Below the pieces are notes generated by a model, which was not told where the DNA came from, searched no databases, and worked only from the letters and a program-made list of their open reading frames with translations. A stretch of 64,000 nt of DNA from Stenotrophomonas raiganjensis (SeqCode) (lineage in GTDB: Bacteria; Pseudomonadota; Gammaproteobacteria; Xanthomonadales; Xanthomonadaceae): positions 186,001-250,000 of the forward strand of contig NZ_JAUTXR010000195.1 in NCBI RefSeq assembly GCF_030658505.1. The letters run 5' to 3'. Both the position numbers and the translations under genes were made by a program. This document shows, in pieces, positions 50,609-59,128 of this stretch. Numbering within the stretch: the first letter of the stretch is position 1; each line of letters begins with the position of its first letter.

Positions 50609-51545
50609 TACGAATCGCGAGCTCTTTGCTGACGTGGCTCGGGAGCTTGGGCTGCCTCATCCCGGCCTGGTGGAGAAGGACTTCCACGTTGTTCGTGCTC
50701 TCAGCGCCTTGCAACAAGTGCATGCCGAAGGGGCCTATCTTGTCTTTGGAGGCGGAACTTCGCTGTGCCGAGCTCACCTTCTTATAGAGCGGATGTCTGA
50801 GGACATTGACCTGCGAATCCTGACCGAGGATAAAAGTACGTCGTTGGGCCCGGGAGCCAGAAAGCGATTCCGGCAAGCAGTGACCCGGGCGCTATTGGAT
50901 GCAGGATTCGATTTCGATCCGGAGAACGCTGACCATCTGCAAACGTACGATGGGGGCAAGACGTTCGCCTATAGCCTTCCTTACGCTCCTGTTACGGATG
51001 CCGTTACCAGCCTTCGCCCTGGTGTGAAGGTGGAAATTTCGTCTTGGCCGCTCAGTCTGGCGCCCGTCTTGAAGGATGTTTCATCCTTTGTCGCAGTGGC
51101 GAAGAAGGAGGGCGCGGAGGTGAAAGGGATTCCCTGTGTGGATGTGGCTGAAACGGCTGCTGACAAGTTCGTGGCGCTGACACGCAGAATCGCGGATGAG
51201 CAAAGTGGCCGTGTCGATCGCGACCCTTCGTTGATACGTCACATCTACGATCTTCACCGGATCACATCGAACGTCGACCTGACTGCCATTTCGCCGATGC
51301 TTGGCGCGATCATGGAGAGTGATCGCCGATCCCGTGGAGCGAAGGTGCCAGGGTATGCCGAAGATCCGTTGGGCGTGACATTGAGCGCCCTGGAATCACT
51401 TGCGAAAGACGATGGATACGCAGCGGTATTTACTCGGTTTCAGCAGGACATGGTCTACGGCGCCCATGTTGAAATGGGCGAGTGCCTGCCTACGCTGCGT
51501 GCGTATGCCGATCAGTTGGTGGATCACAAGTCACTCGACGCATGA
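50598..51545 (+). CDS. AbiEii-type nucleotidyltransferase toxin
   Basis: 315 aa from the TTG at 50598, overlapping the antitoxin gene. Nucleotidyltransferase fold with GGGTSL at residues 51-56 and the metal pair SEDIDLRI (Asp69, Asp71), the defining motifs of AbiEii/MenT-like toxins. The family adds nucleotides to tRNA acceptor ends or other targets and can abort phage infection. VDVAETAADKFVALTRR and RHIYDLHRI are further family landmarks. Complete, with no sign of decay. Confidence 0.88.
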   Translation: MSADTNRELFADVARELGLPHPGLVEKDFHVVRALSALQQVHAEGAYLVFGGGTSLCRAHLLIERMSEDIDLRILTEDKSTSLGPGARKRFRQAVTRALLDAGFDFDPENADHLQTYDGGKTFAYSLPYAPVTDAVTSLRPGVKVEISSWPLSLAPVLKDVSSFVAVAKKEGAEVKGIPCVDVAETAADKFVALTRRIADEQSGRVDRDPSLIRHIYDLHRITSNVDLTAISPMLGAIMESDRRSRGAKVPGYAEDPLGVTLSALESLAKDDGYAAVFTRFQQDMVYGAHVEMGECLPTLRAYADQLVDHKSLDA

Positions 51546-51748
51546 CGTGGCGTCGACAGGCATGGGAATCGTCGATGTCGATCTGGCCGGTGGGCATCAC
51601 GGCTGTGGGTAGGCCCTGCGCCTGGCTGCCCTGGCGGATGAGCCGCGGCGATGCTGCGGCACTGTGAGGTCCGACCTCGCTACCGTGGCCCTGAACGGTA
51701 GAGTGATGCCGGGGGCGGAGAAGGCTCCAGTGAGTGGCAATTGACCAA

Positions 51749-52411
51749 TCAAATACGCACGCCCAGTGCATCCAGCGTTGGGGTGGTCATTGTTCCCGTG
51801 GCCCGGATGCCATGAGCCAATTGGAACATGCGCAGGGCCGACTGGGTCTCTGGAGTAAGGACGCCATCGATGGCGCCTGGGTCGTAGCCCTTGGAGTACA
51901 GCGCCGCCTGGACGCGCATGATCAGCAACTTGAGCGCGTCGGCGTCCCTCCCTTCCGAAACTGGCTTTTCGTAGGTGCCCGGCTCCAAGGTCAGGTTGTT
52001 TGTGGGCCGCGAGTTTACTCGGGTGGCCGGCTGCAGACTCTGGCTCGGATAGGAATGCAAATTGCTGCTGCCACTCTCGGTGGAGCGGGAGGTTGCGGGC
52101 GCAGCCGGTGCCGTGGGCGCGATGTAGCGGGTCGGCGGTGGAGTGTAGGTGGCCGGTGGCGGGACATAGGAGCGATACGAGCTTCCCGACCCCGAGGAAT
52201 GTGAGCGGTGGGAACTGTGTGATCGATGGGAGCTGTGGCTGCGGTGGCCCGCATAAAGGTTGTGGCGGCCTGCGTTCAGTGACGTGCTCAGAACGGTCGC
52301 GTATTTCCCATCGATCTCTGAAAGCCTGGAAAGGTCTGACTGGCCTTTGGGTGGCTCTGTGCCCAGGGCACCCAGGGTCGCGGCGCCGACGATCATCAAT
52401 GCGTTGGACAT
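51749..52411 (-). CDS. hxsA: His-Xaa-Ser repeat protein HxsA
   Basis: 220 aa from the ATG at 52411, two nt after the hxsC stop. A short hydrophobic N-terminus (SNALMIVGAATLGALG) is followed at residues 56-73 by six tandem His-Xaa-Ser triplets (alternating HRS and HSS), then a Ser/Pro/Thr-rich linker (74-150). The C-terminal 60 residues form a peptidoglycan-binding domain (VQAALYSKGYDPGAIDGVLT, TQSALRMFQLAHGI). HxsA is the presumed substrate of the radical SAM enzymes HxsB and HxsC, encoded just upstream. The modification and its function are not known. The domain pairing suggests a cell-wall-attached product. Confidence 0.9.
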   Translation of the reverse strand: MSNALMIVGAATLGALGTEPPKGQSDLSRLSEIDGKYATVLSTSLNAGRHNLYAGHRSHSSHRSHSSHRSHSSGSGSSYRSYVPPPATYTPPPTRYIAPTAPAAPATSRSTESGSSNLHSYPSQSLQPATRVNSRPTNNLTLEPGTYEKPVSEGRDADALKLLIMRVQAALYSKGYDPGAIDGVLTPETQSALRMFQLAHGIRATGTMTTPTLDALGVRI

Positions 52412-52413
52412 GA

Positions 52414-53583
52414 TCAGGTTTCCAGAACTGGAGAGATGGAGCGGCTGGTCCACACCGGTGTAACCCAAGAGAAGAAGCCGCCGCAGCGTTCCCGAACCGA
52501 GCAGCCGTCACAGGCGGGCAGGTAATCGTTCTTCCACGGCGAGATGCTCTGTACTGCGTAGGGCCAAAGCGAACGGTCCAACGCGCACAGAGGCAAGTTG
52601 TAGAGCGAGACCGGAATTCCGCCTTCGGCCAGCAGGCCCACCGCCTCCGCCAGCATGTCACCATAGTCCGCAGGGTCGGCCCATAGCTCACGCTGATGCG
52701 CTTTGGCAAATCCAATGGGCTCGATACCCATCAGCGCGACATGCTCGACGAAGGGTAGATTTCGCCAGATGTAGCGGGCCAGTTGGACCAGACGCTCGAC
52801 CGTGGGCTTGACCAACACGACGCGGATCTCCACCCGCTGCCGGGCTGCTTCTAGCGCATAGAGCCCGCGAAGGGTCTCAGCGAACGCGCCCTCGCTTTGG
52901 ACAACATAGTCGTGCAGGGCGTAGTGGTCGCCATAGAGCGGGATGCCCCAGCTCAGGCTGGGATGGATCCCTGCAAACTTGCCATGTAGGCCAGAGGCGC
53001 GCAGCCGACCGTTGGACAGGATGTGGAGGTGAGTATTGGGCAGGACTTCTGCGCATTTGGCTACCACGTCGACCAAACCTTCGCCCAGCAGAGTAGGCTC
53101 CCCGCCGCTGATCGCAAGCGATGGCTCCTCGGAATCGATGAGGTCAATCAGATCCAAGAGATGCTTCACTCGCCAGTCGTCTTGAATCTGGCGCGGCGGC
53201 TGGGAGCACATCAGACAGTAGCTGTTGCAGCGCTCGGTGGCGAACAAGACATTGCCTGTGTCTCCACGCCGATAACGAATCGCCACCTTCCTCTGCAAGG
53301 GGTTGAGCTCCACCACATCCCCTGGCTTGCAAACACCCACCGGACCTTCCAAGTGGACGAGTGGAGCCTCATCAGGGGCACGCAGCCCCCTTGACGGCAA
53401 GACGGCACCCCAAGGCAGCGTCAGCAGGTCACTGCTGAAGCGCTCCGCCGGGACGTCCCGCAGATCCAGCGCCAGGCGTTCCAAGGGAAGCGCCGATTGA
53501 GCGAACTCCGCCAGAGACACCACCTTGAGCAGGCTGGCCTTCGCCGAAGGCGCCAACTCGGCCTTGGCTTCAAGCGGCAGCAT
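52414..53583 (-). CDS. hxsC: Radical SAM maturase HxsC
   Basis: 389 aa. The radical SAM cluster motif lies at Cys119-Cys123-Cys126 (ERCNSYCLMCSQPP), followed by the SAM-binding AISGGEPTLLG. A C-terminal cysteine set (LPACDGCSVRERCGG) near residue 370 could hold an auxiliary cluster. In the Hxs system HxsB and HxsC are paired radical SAM proteins predicted to modify the HxS repeats of HxsA. Overlaps hxsB by 14 nt and leads straight into hxsA. Confidence 0.88.
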   Translation of the reverse strand: MLPLEAKAELAPSAKASLLKVVSLAEFAQSALPLERLALDLRDVPAERFSSDLLTLPWGAVLPSRGLRAPDEAPLVHLEGPVGVCKPGDVVELNPLQRKVAIRYRRGDTGNVLFATERCNSYCLMCSQPPRQIQDDWRVKHLLDLIDLIDSEEPSLAISGGEPTLLGEGLVDVVAKCAEVLPNTHLHILSNGRLRASGLHGKFAGIHPSLSWGIPLYGDHYALHDYVVQSEGAFAETLRGLYALEAARQRVEIRVVLVKPTVERLVQLARYIWRNLPFVEHVALMGIEPIGFAKAHQRELWADPADYGDMLAEAVGLLAEGGIPVSLYNLPLCALDRSLWPYAVQSISPWKNDYLPACDGCSVRERCGGFFSWVTPVWTSRSISPVLET

Positions 53584-55066
53584 GGACGCCGCCCTCCACA
53601 GGTGGTTTCTGTACAGCCCAGGAGCGCATCAGAGTTTGGACGTCCCGATCAGCTTTTTCGTAACGCTCCAGAAGCAAATCAAAGAGCCCCATGTTCCGCC
53701 CACAGAAGTCGCTGCTGGGCCGGTGGCCGATGGGATCTCCTTGGCGGGCATAGTGCTCGATCGGATCGGCGCCGCACATTGGCACAAACGCACAGTCGGC
53801 GCACGTAGGGAGGGCCTCCGCGACGCCGGCGTCCAGCAAGCGGCCCATGGCCGGCGAGGACAGCCATCGGCTGACTGATTCGGAGACGTGGCCCAGAGCG
53901 AAGGCATCGTCCCCCATGGCCGCCAGCATCCGCGCCTCATCAGACGGATAGACTCGCCCATCGTGATCGTAGATGACAGCGCCCAATCCGGCTCCCGCAG
54001 GCGATCGGAGATCGACGTAACCGTGCCCAAAAGACGTGAAGAGTTGAGAGAGGATGAGGGAAGCGTACGATTCTTCCATGGCGTAGCCGGCCAGATTCAC
54101 CGAAATCAAGTGGTCGAATGCACGCTGGTAGAAGGCAAGGAAGTCTTCCGTTGGATAGCCGGTGCGCCGGGCCGTCCTTGCAGCGAACCCGTAAGGGCTC
54201 AAAGGGCGCAGGGAGATGCTGTGGAATCCCTGCTTCCGGTATTCGTCGATGATGGCCTCAGGCACATGGAGGCTCTGGCGGGTCAGGGTGGTCAGTGCCG
54301 AGACGCCATCGTCTCCCAGCCATCGGCGTCCGCGCTCGATGCCCTCGACTGTCCGCCGGTAGCTGTCCCGACCAGGCCGAGGTCGATTGGCATTGTGGAG
54401 CCATTCGGGACCGTCCAGCGAGGTGGAGAGCTTGAAACGGTGCTCGGCGAAGAACGCCAATTGGGCATCCGTCAGGTCGTGCAATGTCGATGCCAGGACA
54501 AAGCGCAGGGTGCGCCCAGCGGACCGATTGCGTTCGACGATCCGCCGGGTGATGGCCTTCACCTGATCGAAGTTGAGCAGGGGTTCGCCACCTTGGAACT
54601 CGATGGTCAGCTCTTGACTCGGCCATTCGAACAGCCGCTCCACCGCCTGTTCGGCATGCGCATCTTCCAGGTCAAAGGCAGTGGCGCTCGTCCCTTGCCG
54701 GGACACTTGGCAGTAGCTGCAGGTGTGGTGGCAACGCAGGGACACCACGAAGATGTGGAGCGCCGGTCCACCGACGAGGTAGGACTTTCGGCTGCGAATT
54801 TGACTAAGCAGGGGCGCCAAGCTGCTTCGGTCTGTCCCGGCTACCGCGAGGTGCCGTGCCTCCAGGTCCGCAAAGAGCGGGGACCCAGTCGGCAACTGGT
54901 GGGTCACCAGCCGCTGCACATCCTCCATCGTCATCAGGAGCCAGTCGCCTGCCATGGACGAGACAAATGCCCGGTGTTCGTCCCAAGGGAGGCGCCTAAA
55001 ACGCAGTGGCAGCAGTTGGTAGGCCGAAGGGCCGGCAAACAACGCGGCCGTCCTAAACCTCGACAT
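53570..55066 (-). CDS. hxsB: Radical SAM/SPASM maturase HxsB
   Basis: 498 aa. Cluster motif Cys112-Cys116-Cys119 (RCHHTCSYCQVSRQG), then ELTIEFQGGEPLLNFDQV (SAM-binding GGEP). The C-terminal SPASM-like cysteines are at about residues 421-430 (CADCAFVPMCGADP), with a further Cys near 448. The architecture is that of peptide-modifying enzymes such as anaerobic sulfatase maturases. Larger of the two Hxs radical SAM proteins; overlaps hxsD and hxsC by 14 nt each, so all are translated from one message. Confidence 0.9.
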   Translation of the reverse strand: MSRFRTAALFAGPSAYQLLPLRFRRLPWDEHRAFVSSMAGDWLLMTMEDVQRLVTHQLPTGSPLFADLEARHLAVAGTDRSSLAPLLSQIRSRKSYLVGGPALHIFVVSLRCHHTCSYCQVSRQGTSATAFDLEDAHAEQAVERLFEWPSQELTIEFQGGEPLLNFDQVKAITRRIVERNRSAGRTLRFVLASTLHDLTDAQLAFFAEHRFKLSTSLDGPEWLHNANRPRPGRDSYRRTVEGIERGRRWLGDDGVSALTTLTRQSLHVPEAIIDEYRKQGFHSISLRPLSPYGFAARTARRTGYPTEDFLAFYQRAFDHLISVNLAGYAMEESYASLILSQLFTSFGHGYVDLRSPAGAGLGAVIYDHDGRVYPSDEARMLAAMGDDAFALGHVSESVSRWLSSPAMGRLLDAGVAEALPTCADCAFVPMCGADPIEHYARQGDPIGHRPSSDFCGRNMGLFDLLLERYEKADRDVQTLMRSWAVQKPPVEGGVHAAA

Positions 55067-55358
55067 GGGAGGCCGCCGGCTGTGCTTGGCTCAGCGCCGC
55101 TCGAAGCAGCTCCTGCTGTAGCCCACTGGTCTCTGCCCGTACGGCCGCCCGCAGACGTTCATCCAGCAAGTCCCGGGAGACCCGGGTCCACAGGTCCTCT
55201 GGCAGCTTGGAGCCGTCCAGAGACCAGAACACGACGGCGATGTCGGCGCCGTGGCTCCGCACCTCGACGCCAAACTGGGCGGTGTAGCGGTGTGCGACGC
55301 GAGTGGTCACGTCGGCCGAATACACTGTCCGGTCGATAATGAATTCTGAGCGTTCCAT
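55053..55358 (-). CDS. hxsD: His-Xaa-Ser system protein HxsD
   Basis: 101 aa; GGGGGAT precedes the ATG at 55358. Small mixed alpha/beta protein (EFIIDRTVYSADVTTRVAHRY, ADIAVVFWSLDG, DLLDERLRAAVRAET) matching the length and context of HxsD, the accessory protein always encoded beside HxsB and HxsC. It may serve as a peptide-recognition or chaperone element, as in other radical SAM peptide systems; no experimental function is known to me. First gene of the operon hxsDBCA. Confidence 0.85.
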   Translation of the reverse strand: MERSEFIIDRTVYSADVTTRVAHRYTAQFGVEVRSHGADIAVVFWSLDGSKLPEDLWTRVSRDLLDERLRAAVRAETSGLQQELLRAALSQAQPAASHVEV

Positions 55359-55712
55359 TGCTCATCCCCCTTTGGATAGGAGAACTCTGCTCCCTAGCTT
55401 GCGACGATGCAAGGGCTGTGAGAAACGGCGTCAGCCCGTTACATCTCCCACTACCGCTCCCCTCCGGCATTTCACACTGGGCAAGCTGGGGCCCTGCGTT
55501 GTTTCCGGCGTCCAGATGGTCTGAGGGCCTGCAAACGATCCAGTTTCTGCATCAGTACATCAATGCGCTTGTCAGCGGGATGAGCTCACTCATTGATGAC
55601 TCGAGGAGCATGAGTTCTCCAAACAAGTGCGCAGCAGCATAGGGCAACTATCAAGGCCAAGTGGCTTTTCCCTGCTTTCCTTAGGCTGAGTGGGTGCCAG
55701 CCTGCATGCCGA
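55359..55712. other. Gap upstream of the Hxs operon
   Basis: 354 bp without a supported gene. It should contain the hxsDBCA promoter on the minus strand. I saw tiny minus-strand reading frames of 19 and 26 codons but nothing to support them. No attachment site or terminal repeat is evident, although this is the right edge of the lower-GC block. Confidence 0.4.
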
Positions 55713-56960
55713 TCACAGCAGCAACAGCGCTCCGATCAACGCCGGCGGCATCACCAGTGCTCCCACGCGCAGGAAGTCGAGCGCGCTGACATGCTCGCCC
55801 TCGCGGCGCAGTGCCACCAGCCACAGCATCGTGGCCAATGAGCCGGTCACCGACAGGTTGGGCCCCAGATCCACGCCGACCAGCAACGCGGCGCGCGTCT
55901 GCGCCGGCAGGTCGGCCATCTGGCCCAGCGACCCGGCGGCCAGGCCGACCGGCAGATTGTTGGCCACGTTGCTCAGCAACGCGGCCGCAGCACCGGCCAG
56001 CCAACTGGCCTGGTGCGGGGACGTCTGCGCAACGGCCTGCAGCGCACTGGCCGCGATCTGGATGACACCGGTCTGCGCCACCGCTTCCACCAGCACGAAC
56101 AGCCCGGCCACCAGCGGCAGCACGCCCCAGGAAACGTGGCGCAGCAGCGGCAGCGGGCTGCGCCGCTGGCGGATCGCCACCACCGCCACGCTCAGCGTGC
56201 CTGCGCAGAACGTAGCCAGGCCGAGCGGGCCATTCAGTGCGGACGTCACCAGCAGCACGGTGCCGGTGAACAACACGCCCAGCGCGCTCAGCCGGCCACC
56301 TTCGGTCAGCGGGCGATGCTCCGGCGCCGCCACCAGCGGCTGCGCGATCTCGCGCCGATGCACCCAGCGCAGCACCAGGTAGGTGGCACCGATCGCGGCC
56401 AGTGACGGCAACGCGAACTGTGCCAGCCACTGCATCAAGGATGGCATGTGCTGGCCGTACACCACCAGGTTGGCCGGGTTGGAAATGGGCAGCACGAAGC
56501 TGGCCGCATTGGCGATGAAGGCGCAGACGAACAGATAGGGCAGGGGGTTGGCGCGGGCGGCCTTGCAGGCGGCGTAGACCGCCGGGGTCAACACCACCGC
56601 CGTGGCATCGTTGGAAAGGAACACAGTCACCAGCGTGCCGACCAGGAACACCAGGTCGAACAGGCGTCGTCCCGAGCCTCCCGCATGACGGACCGCGTAC
56701 AACGCCAGCCAGTCGAACAGGCCTTCGCGCCGGGCCAGCTCGGCCAGCACCATCATGCCGACCAGGAACAGATAGACATCGCGGCCTTCGGCCACCGCGT
56801 GCAAGGTCGTGCCGAACGACACCGCTCCCAGCAGTGGAAGCAGAAGAGCAGCCCCCAGTGCCCACACGTACTCCGGAATGCGGAATGGCCGGAACAGCAG
56901 GCCGAGGGTCGCCACGGCCACAGCCGTCCAGACAAGGAAAGAAGAGTAGGGCGCGAGCAT
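55713..56960 (-). CDS. ArsB/NhaD-type (ArsB superfamily) ion transporter
   Basis: 415 aa from the ATG at 56960, with about 11 membrane segments. ArsB-family landmarks: LFLVGMMVLAELARREG, the hairpin FLSNDATAVVLTPAV, then FIANAASFVLPISNPANLVVYG, and the second inverted hairpin LLSNVANNLPVGLAAG with DLGPNLSVTGSLATMLW. These match arsenite exporters, but the family also has anion/H+ transporters and no ars operon genes (arsR, arsC) are nearby. I therefore call the family with confidence and the substrate not. Confidence 0.82.
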   Translation of the reverse strand: MLAPYSSFLVWTAVAVATLGLLFRPFRIPEYVWALGAALLLPLLGAVSFGTTLHAVAEGRDVYLFLVGMMVLAELARREGLFDWLALYAVRHAGGSGRRLFDLVFLVGTLVTVFLSNDATAVVLTPAVYAACKAARANPLPYLFVCAFIANAASFVLPISNPANLVVYGQHMPSLMQWLAQFALPSLAAIGATYLVLRWVHRREIAQPLVAAPEHRPLTEGGRLSALGVLFTGTVLLVTSALNGPLGLATFCAGTLSVAVVAIRQRRSPLPLLRHVSWGVLPLVAGLFVLVEAVAQTGVIQIAASALQAVAQTSPHQASWLAGAAAALLSNVANNLPVGLAAGSLGQMADLPAQTRAALLVGVDLGPNLSVTGSLATMLWLVALRREGEHVSALDFLRVGALVMPPALIGALLLL

Positions 56961-57206
56961 CGGGCAGGGTGTCTCAGCGGCGCCGGCACGTGCCTGGACG
57001 GAACGCGCCCGCTGCAATCACGGCAGTTCGAAGGAGGCGGCATCATACCCCGTGGACCTGCACCGGGGGCGGTAGCGCCGAACCCATGCTCGGCAGCGTG
57101 CCGCGTCCGCTGGCGCCCACGCTCCGCAAACGCTTTCTTCGGGCGTTCTTCACGGCCGCCCCGCATAAAGTGGACGCCACTCAACGCGTTGCACGCGGAA
57201 TCCTCG

Positions 57207-57419
57207 ATGTTCGAATACCAGGACTGGACCTTCAATGCCAACGGCCGAACACTGGTGGCCCGGGTGGAGCTGGATGGCAGCGGGGGCGGCACCATCAACC
57301 GCTACCAGCTGACCCCCGGCCCAGCGCAGTCGGGTCTGTGCATCAAGGTCGCCTCGGAGGCCGAGGCCGCGAAGCGACTGGAAATCGAGGTGGAAAAGCT
57401 GCTCGGCCCGGAGTGGTGA
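57207..57419 (+). CDS. Small conserved-looking protein, unknown
   Basis: 70 aa. MFEYQDWTFNANGRTL starts a compact beta-rich protein with a Gly-rich turn and a final amphipathic helix (EAEAAKRLEIEVEKLLG). The composition is clearly coding-like and the start is isolated from upstream genes, but no family is recognised. Confidence 0.65.
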   Translation: MFEYQDWTFNANGRTLVARVELDGSGGGTINRYQLTPGPAQSGLCIKVASEAEAAKRLEIEVEKLLGPEW

Positions 57420-57498
57420 AGCACGCGCCCGGCCACCGCAACCGCCAGGACACCACCGCCGCAGGGCGGCAGTCTCAGCCCTTGCGACGGCCACGCGT

Positions 57499-57966
57499 AT
57501 GCTTCCGGCCATGCCGTCTCCCCTCAACCCTCCTGGTTTGATGACCGTCGCCCGGCCGTCCGGCTGGGTGCAGCGCGGTGAGCGCTGGGAGCTGTGCTGG
57601 AACGGCCGCTGCGTGGCCAACATCGTGCCGCAGGGCGAGTGTGGCGTCCGCCTGTTGCTGGCCGCACGGAACATGGCGCAGGCCAAGGTCGTGTCCGCCG
57701 CGAATACGCGGCAGGCCAAGCGCTACGCGGAGCGCTGGTGCGCCGCTCGACTCTGTCCGGGCATGCCGCTGCGCGAGGCGGTGGCACGACTCGTGGATAC
57801 AGCCCGCCCGCCGATCGCAGCGCTGACGCGGCAGCAACGCCAGCAGGCCCGGCGCCTGGCCGAGGCCGGGGCAGGGGAGATCGGCCGGATCAAGGAGGCG
57901 TTGGCACAGAGAAGACCTGCTGTGGGCACGCTGGCGCAGGGGCAGGCACGCAATCGGCCCGGATAG
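57499..57966 (+). CDS. Small basic protein, unknown
   Basis: Up to 155 aa; ATGs at 57499, 57511 and 57541 are all possible and none has a clear ribosome site. The sensible part begins VARPSGWVQRGERWELCWNGRCVANIVPQG and continues as helices rich in Arg/Ala/Gln (ALTRQQRQQARRLAEAG). A minus-strand frame covers the same span but reads as a shadow. Function unknown. Confidence 0.5.
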   Translation: MLPAMPSPLNPPGLMTVARPSGWVQRGERWELCWNGRCVANIVPQGECGVRLLLAARNMAQAKVVSAANTRQAKRYAERWCAARLCPGMPLREAVARLVDTARPPIAALTRQQRQQARRLAEAGAGEIGRIKEALAQRRPAVGTLAQGQARNRPG

Positions 57967-58016
57967 GACCACAACCACCGCGCAGGCGTCCAGCGCCACT
58001 GCGTCCGGCCCCGCAC

Positions 58017-58038
58017 AGAGATCCGGACGCAGATCTCT
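58017..58038 (-). terminator. Hairpin after the methionine synthase gene
   Basis: Perfect 7-bp stem AGAGATC / GATCTCT with an 8-nt loop, 9 nt downstream of the stop on the minus strand. No U-run. Confidence 0.4.
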
Positions 58039-58046
58039 TCCAGCGG

Positions 58047-59081
58047 CTACGCCGAGAGTTCCTCGCGCACGATCCTGGCCCCTTCGCTGAGCGCACGCAG
58101 CTTGCCTCGTGCCACGTCACGGGCCAGCGGCGCCATGCCGCAGTTGGTGCTCGGGTAGAGCTTGTCGGCATCCACGAACTGCAGCGCCTTGCGCAGGGTA
58201 TTGGCCACTTCCTCGGCCGCCTCCACCGTGCTGGAGGCCACGTCGATGGCGCCCACCATCACTTTCTTGCCGCGCACCAGCTCGATCAGGTCGATCGGCA
58301 CGTGCGAGTTATGGCATTCCAGCGAGATGATATCGAGGTTGGAGGTCTGCAGCTTCGGGAACGACTCTTCATACTGGCGCCACTCCGAGCCCAGTGTCTG
58401 CTTCCAGTCGGTGTTGGCCTTGATGCCGTAGCCGTAGCAGATATGCACGGCGGTCTCGCACTTCAGTCCTTCGATCGCGCGCTCCAGTGCGGCCACGCCC
58501 CAGTCGTTCACTTCGTCGAAGAACACATTGAAGGCCGGCTCGTCGAACTGGATGATGTCGACGCCAGCGGCTTCCAGCTCCTTCGCCTCCTCGTTGAGGA
58601 TCTTCGCAAATTCCCAGGCCAGCTTCTCGCGGCTCTTGTAATGCGCGTCATACAAGGTGTCGATCATGGTCATCGGGCCGGGTAGGGCCCACTTGATCGG
58701 TTGCGTGGTCTGCCGGCGCAGGAACTTCGCATCCTCCACGAACACCGGCTTGGGGCGGCTCACGGCGCCGACCACGGTCGGCACGCTGGCGTCGTAGCGG
58801 TTGCGGATGCGCACGGTTTCGCGCTTCTCGAAATCGACGCCGTCGAGGTGCTCGATGAAGGTGGTAACGAAATGCTGGCGGGTCTGCTCACCGTCGCTGA
58901 CGATATCGATGCCGGCGTGCTGCTGTTCCTGCAGGGACAGGCGCAGGGCATCCTGCTTGCCTTCAGTGAGGCCTTCATCCTGCAGCTTCCAGGGCGACCA
59001 GAGCTTTTCGGGCTCGGCCAGCCAGGAGGGCTTGGGCAGGCTTCCGGCGGTGGAGGTGGGGAGCAGTTTCTTCGTCGACAT
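58047..59081 (-). CDS. Core methionine synthase, MesD-like (MetE C-terminal homologue)
   Basis: 344 aa from the ATG at 59081: half the length of MetE and equal to its C-terminal catalytic domain alone. Landmarks: STAGSLPKPSWL, GIDIVSDGEQTR, IIQFDEPAF, zinc-ligand segment VHICYGYG, ISLECHNSH, and STNCGMAPLARDV with the last zinc cysteine. Core MetE proteins (MesA-MesD) make methionine without folate as methyl donor. MesD members occur with a DUF1852 partner (MesX), and that gene lies 47 nt upstream here. Probably part of an FMN reductase-mesX-mesD operon under the MetR-like regulator. Confidence 0.88.
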   Translation of the reverse strand: MSTKKLLPTSTAGSLPKPSWLAEPEKLWSPWKLQDEGLTEGKQDALRLSLQEQQHAGIDIVSDGEQTRQHFVTTFIEHLDGVDFEKRETVRIRNRYDASVPTVVGAVSRPKPVFVEDAKFLRRQTTQPIKWALPGPMTMIDTLYDAHYKSREKLAWEFAKILNEEAKELEAAGVDIIQFDEPAFNVFFDEVNDWGVAALERAIEGLKCETAVHICYGYGIKANTDWKQTLGSEWRQYEESFPKLQTSNLDIISLECHNSHVPIDLIELVRGKKVMVGAIDVASSTVEAAEEVANTLRKALQFVDADKLYPSTNCGMAPLARDVARGKLRALSEGARIVREELSA

Positions 59082-59128
59082 TGCGTCTTGTGTCCTGGGG
59101 GCGTAGGGGCGTAGGGGAAATCGTTGGC

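Noticed and set aside
52180..52255. Tandem short DNA repeats resembling a CRISPR-like array
   Set aside because: They are the codons of the HxS triplets in hxsA; units are 9-18 bp with no spacers.
53888..55339. 483-codon plus-strand frame opposite hxsB and hxsD
   Set aside because: The minus strand has the radical SAM and SPASM motifs; this frame has none.
55713..56960. Arsenic resistance operon
   Set aside because: Only the ArsB-superfamily transporter is present; no arsR, arsC or arsH gene is nearby, so arsenite specificity is not supported.
57475..57999. 174-codon minus-strand frame opposite the small basic protein
   Set aside because: Translation is Arg/Leu/Ala-rich without structure; the plus frame looks more protein-like, though neither is certain.
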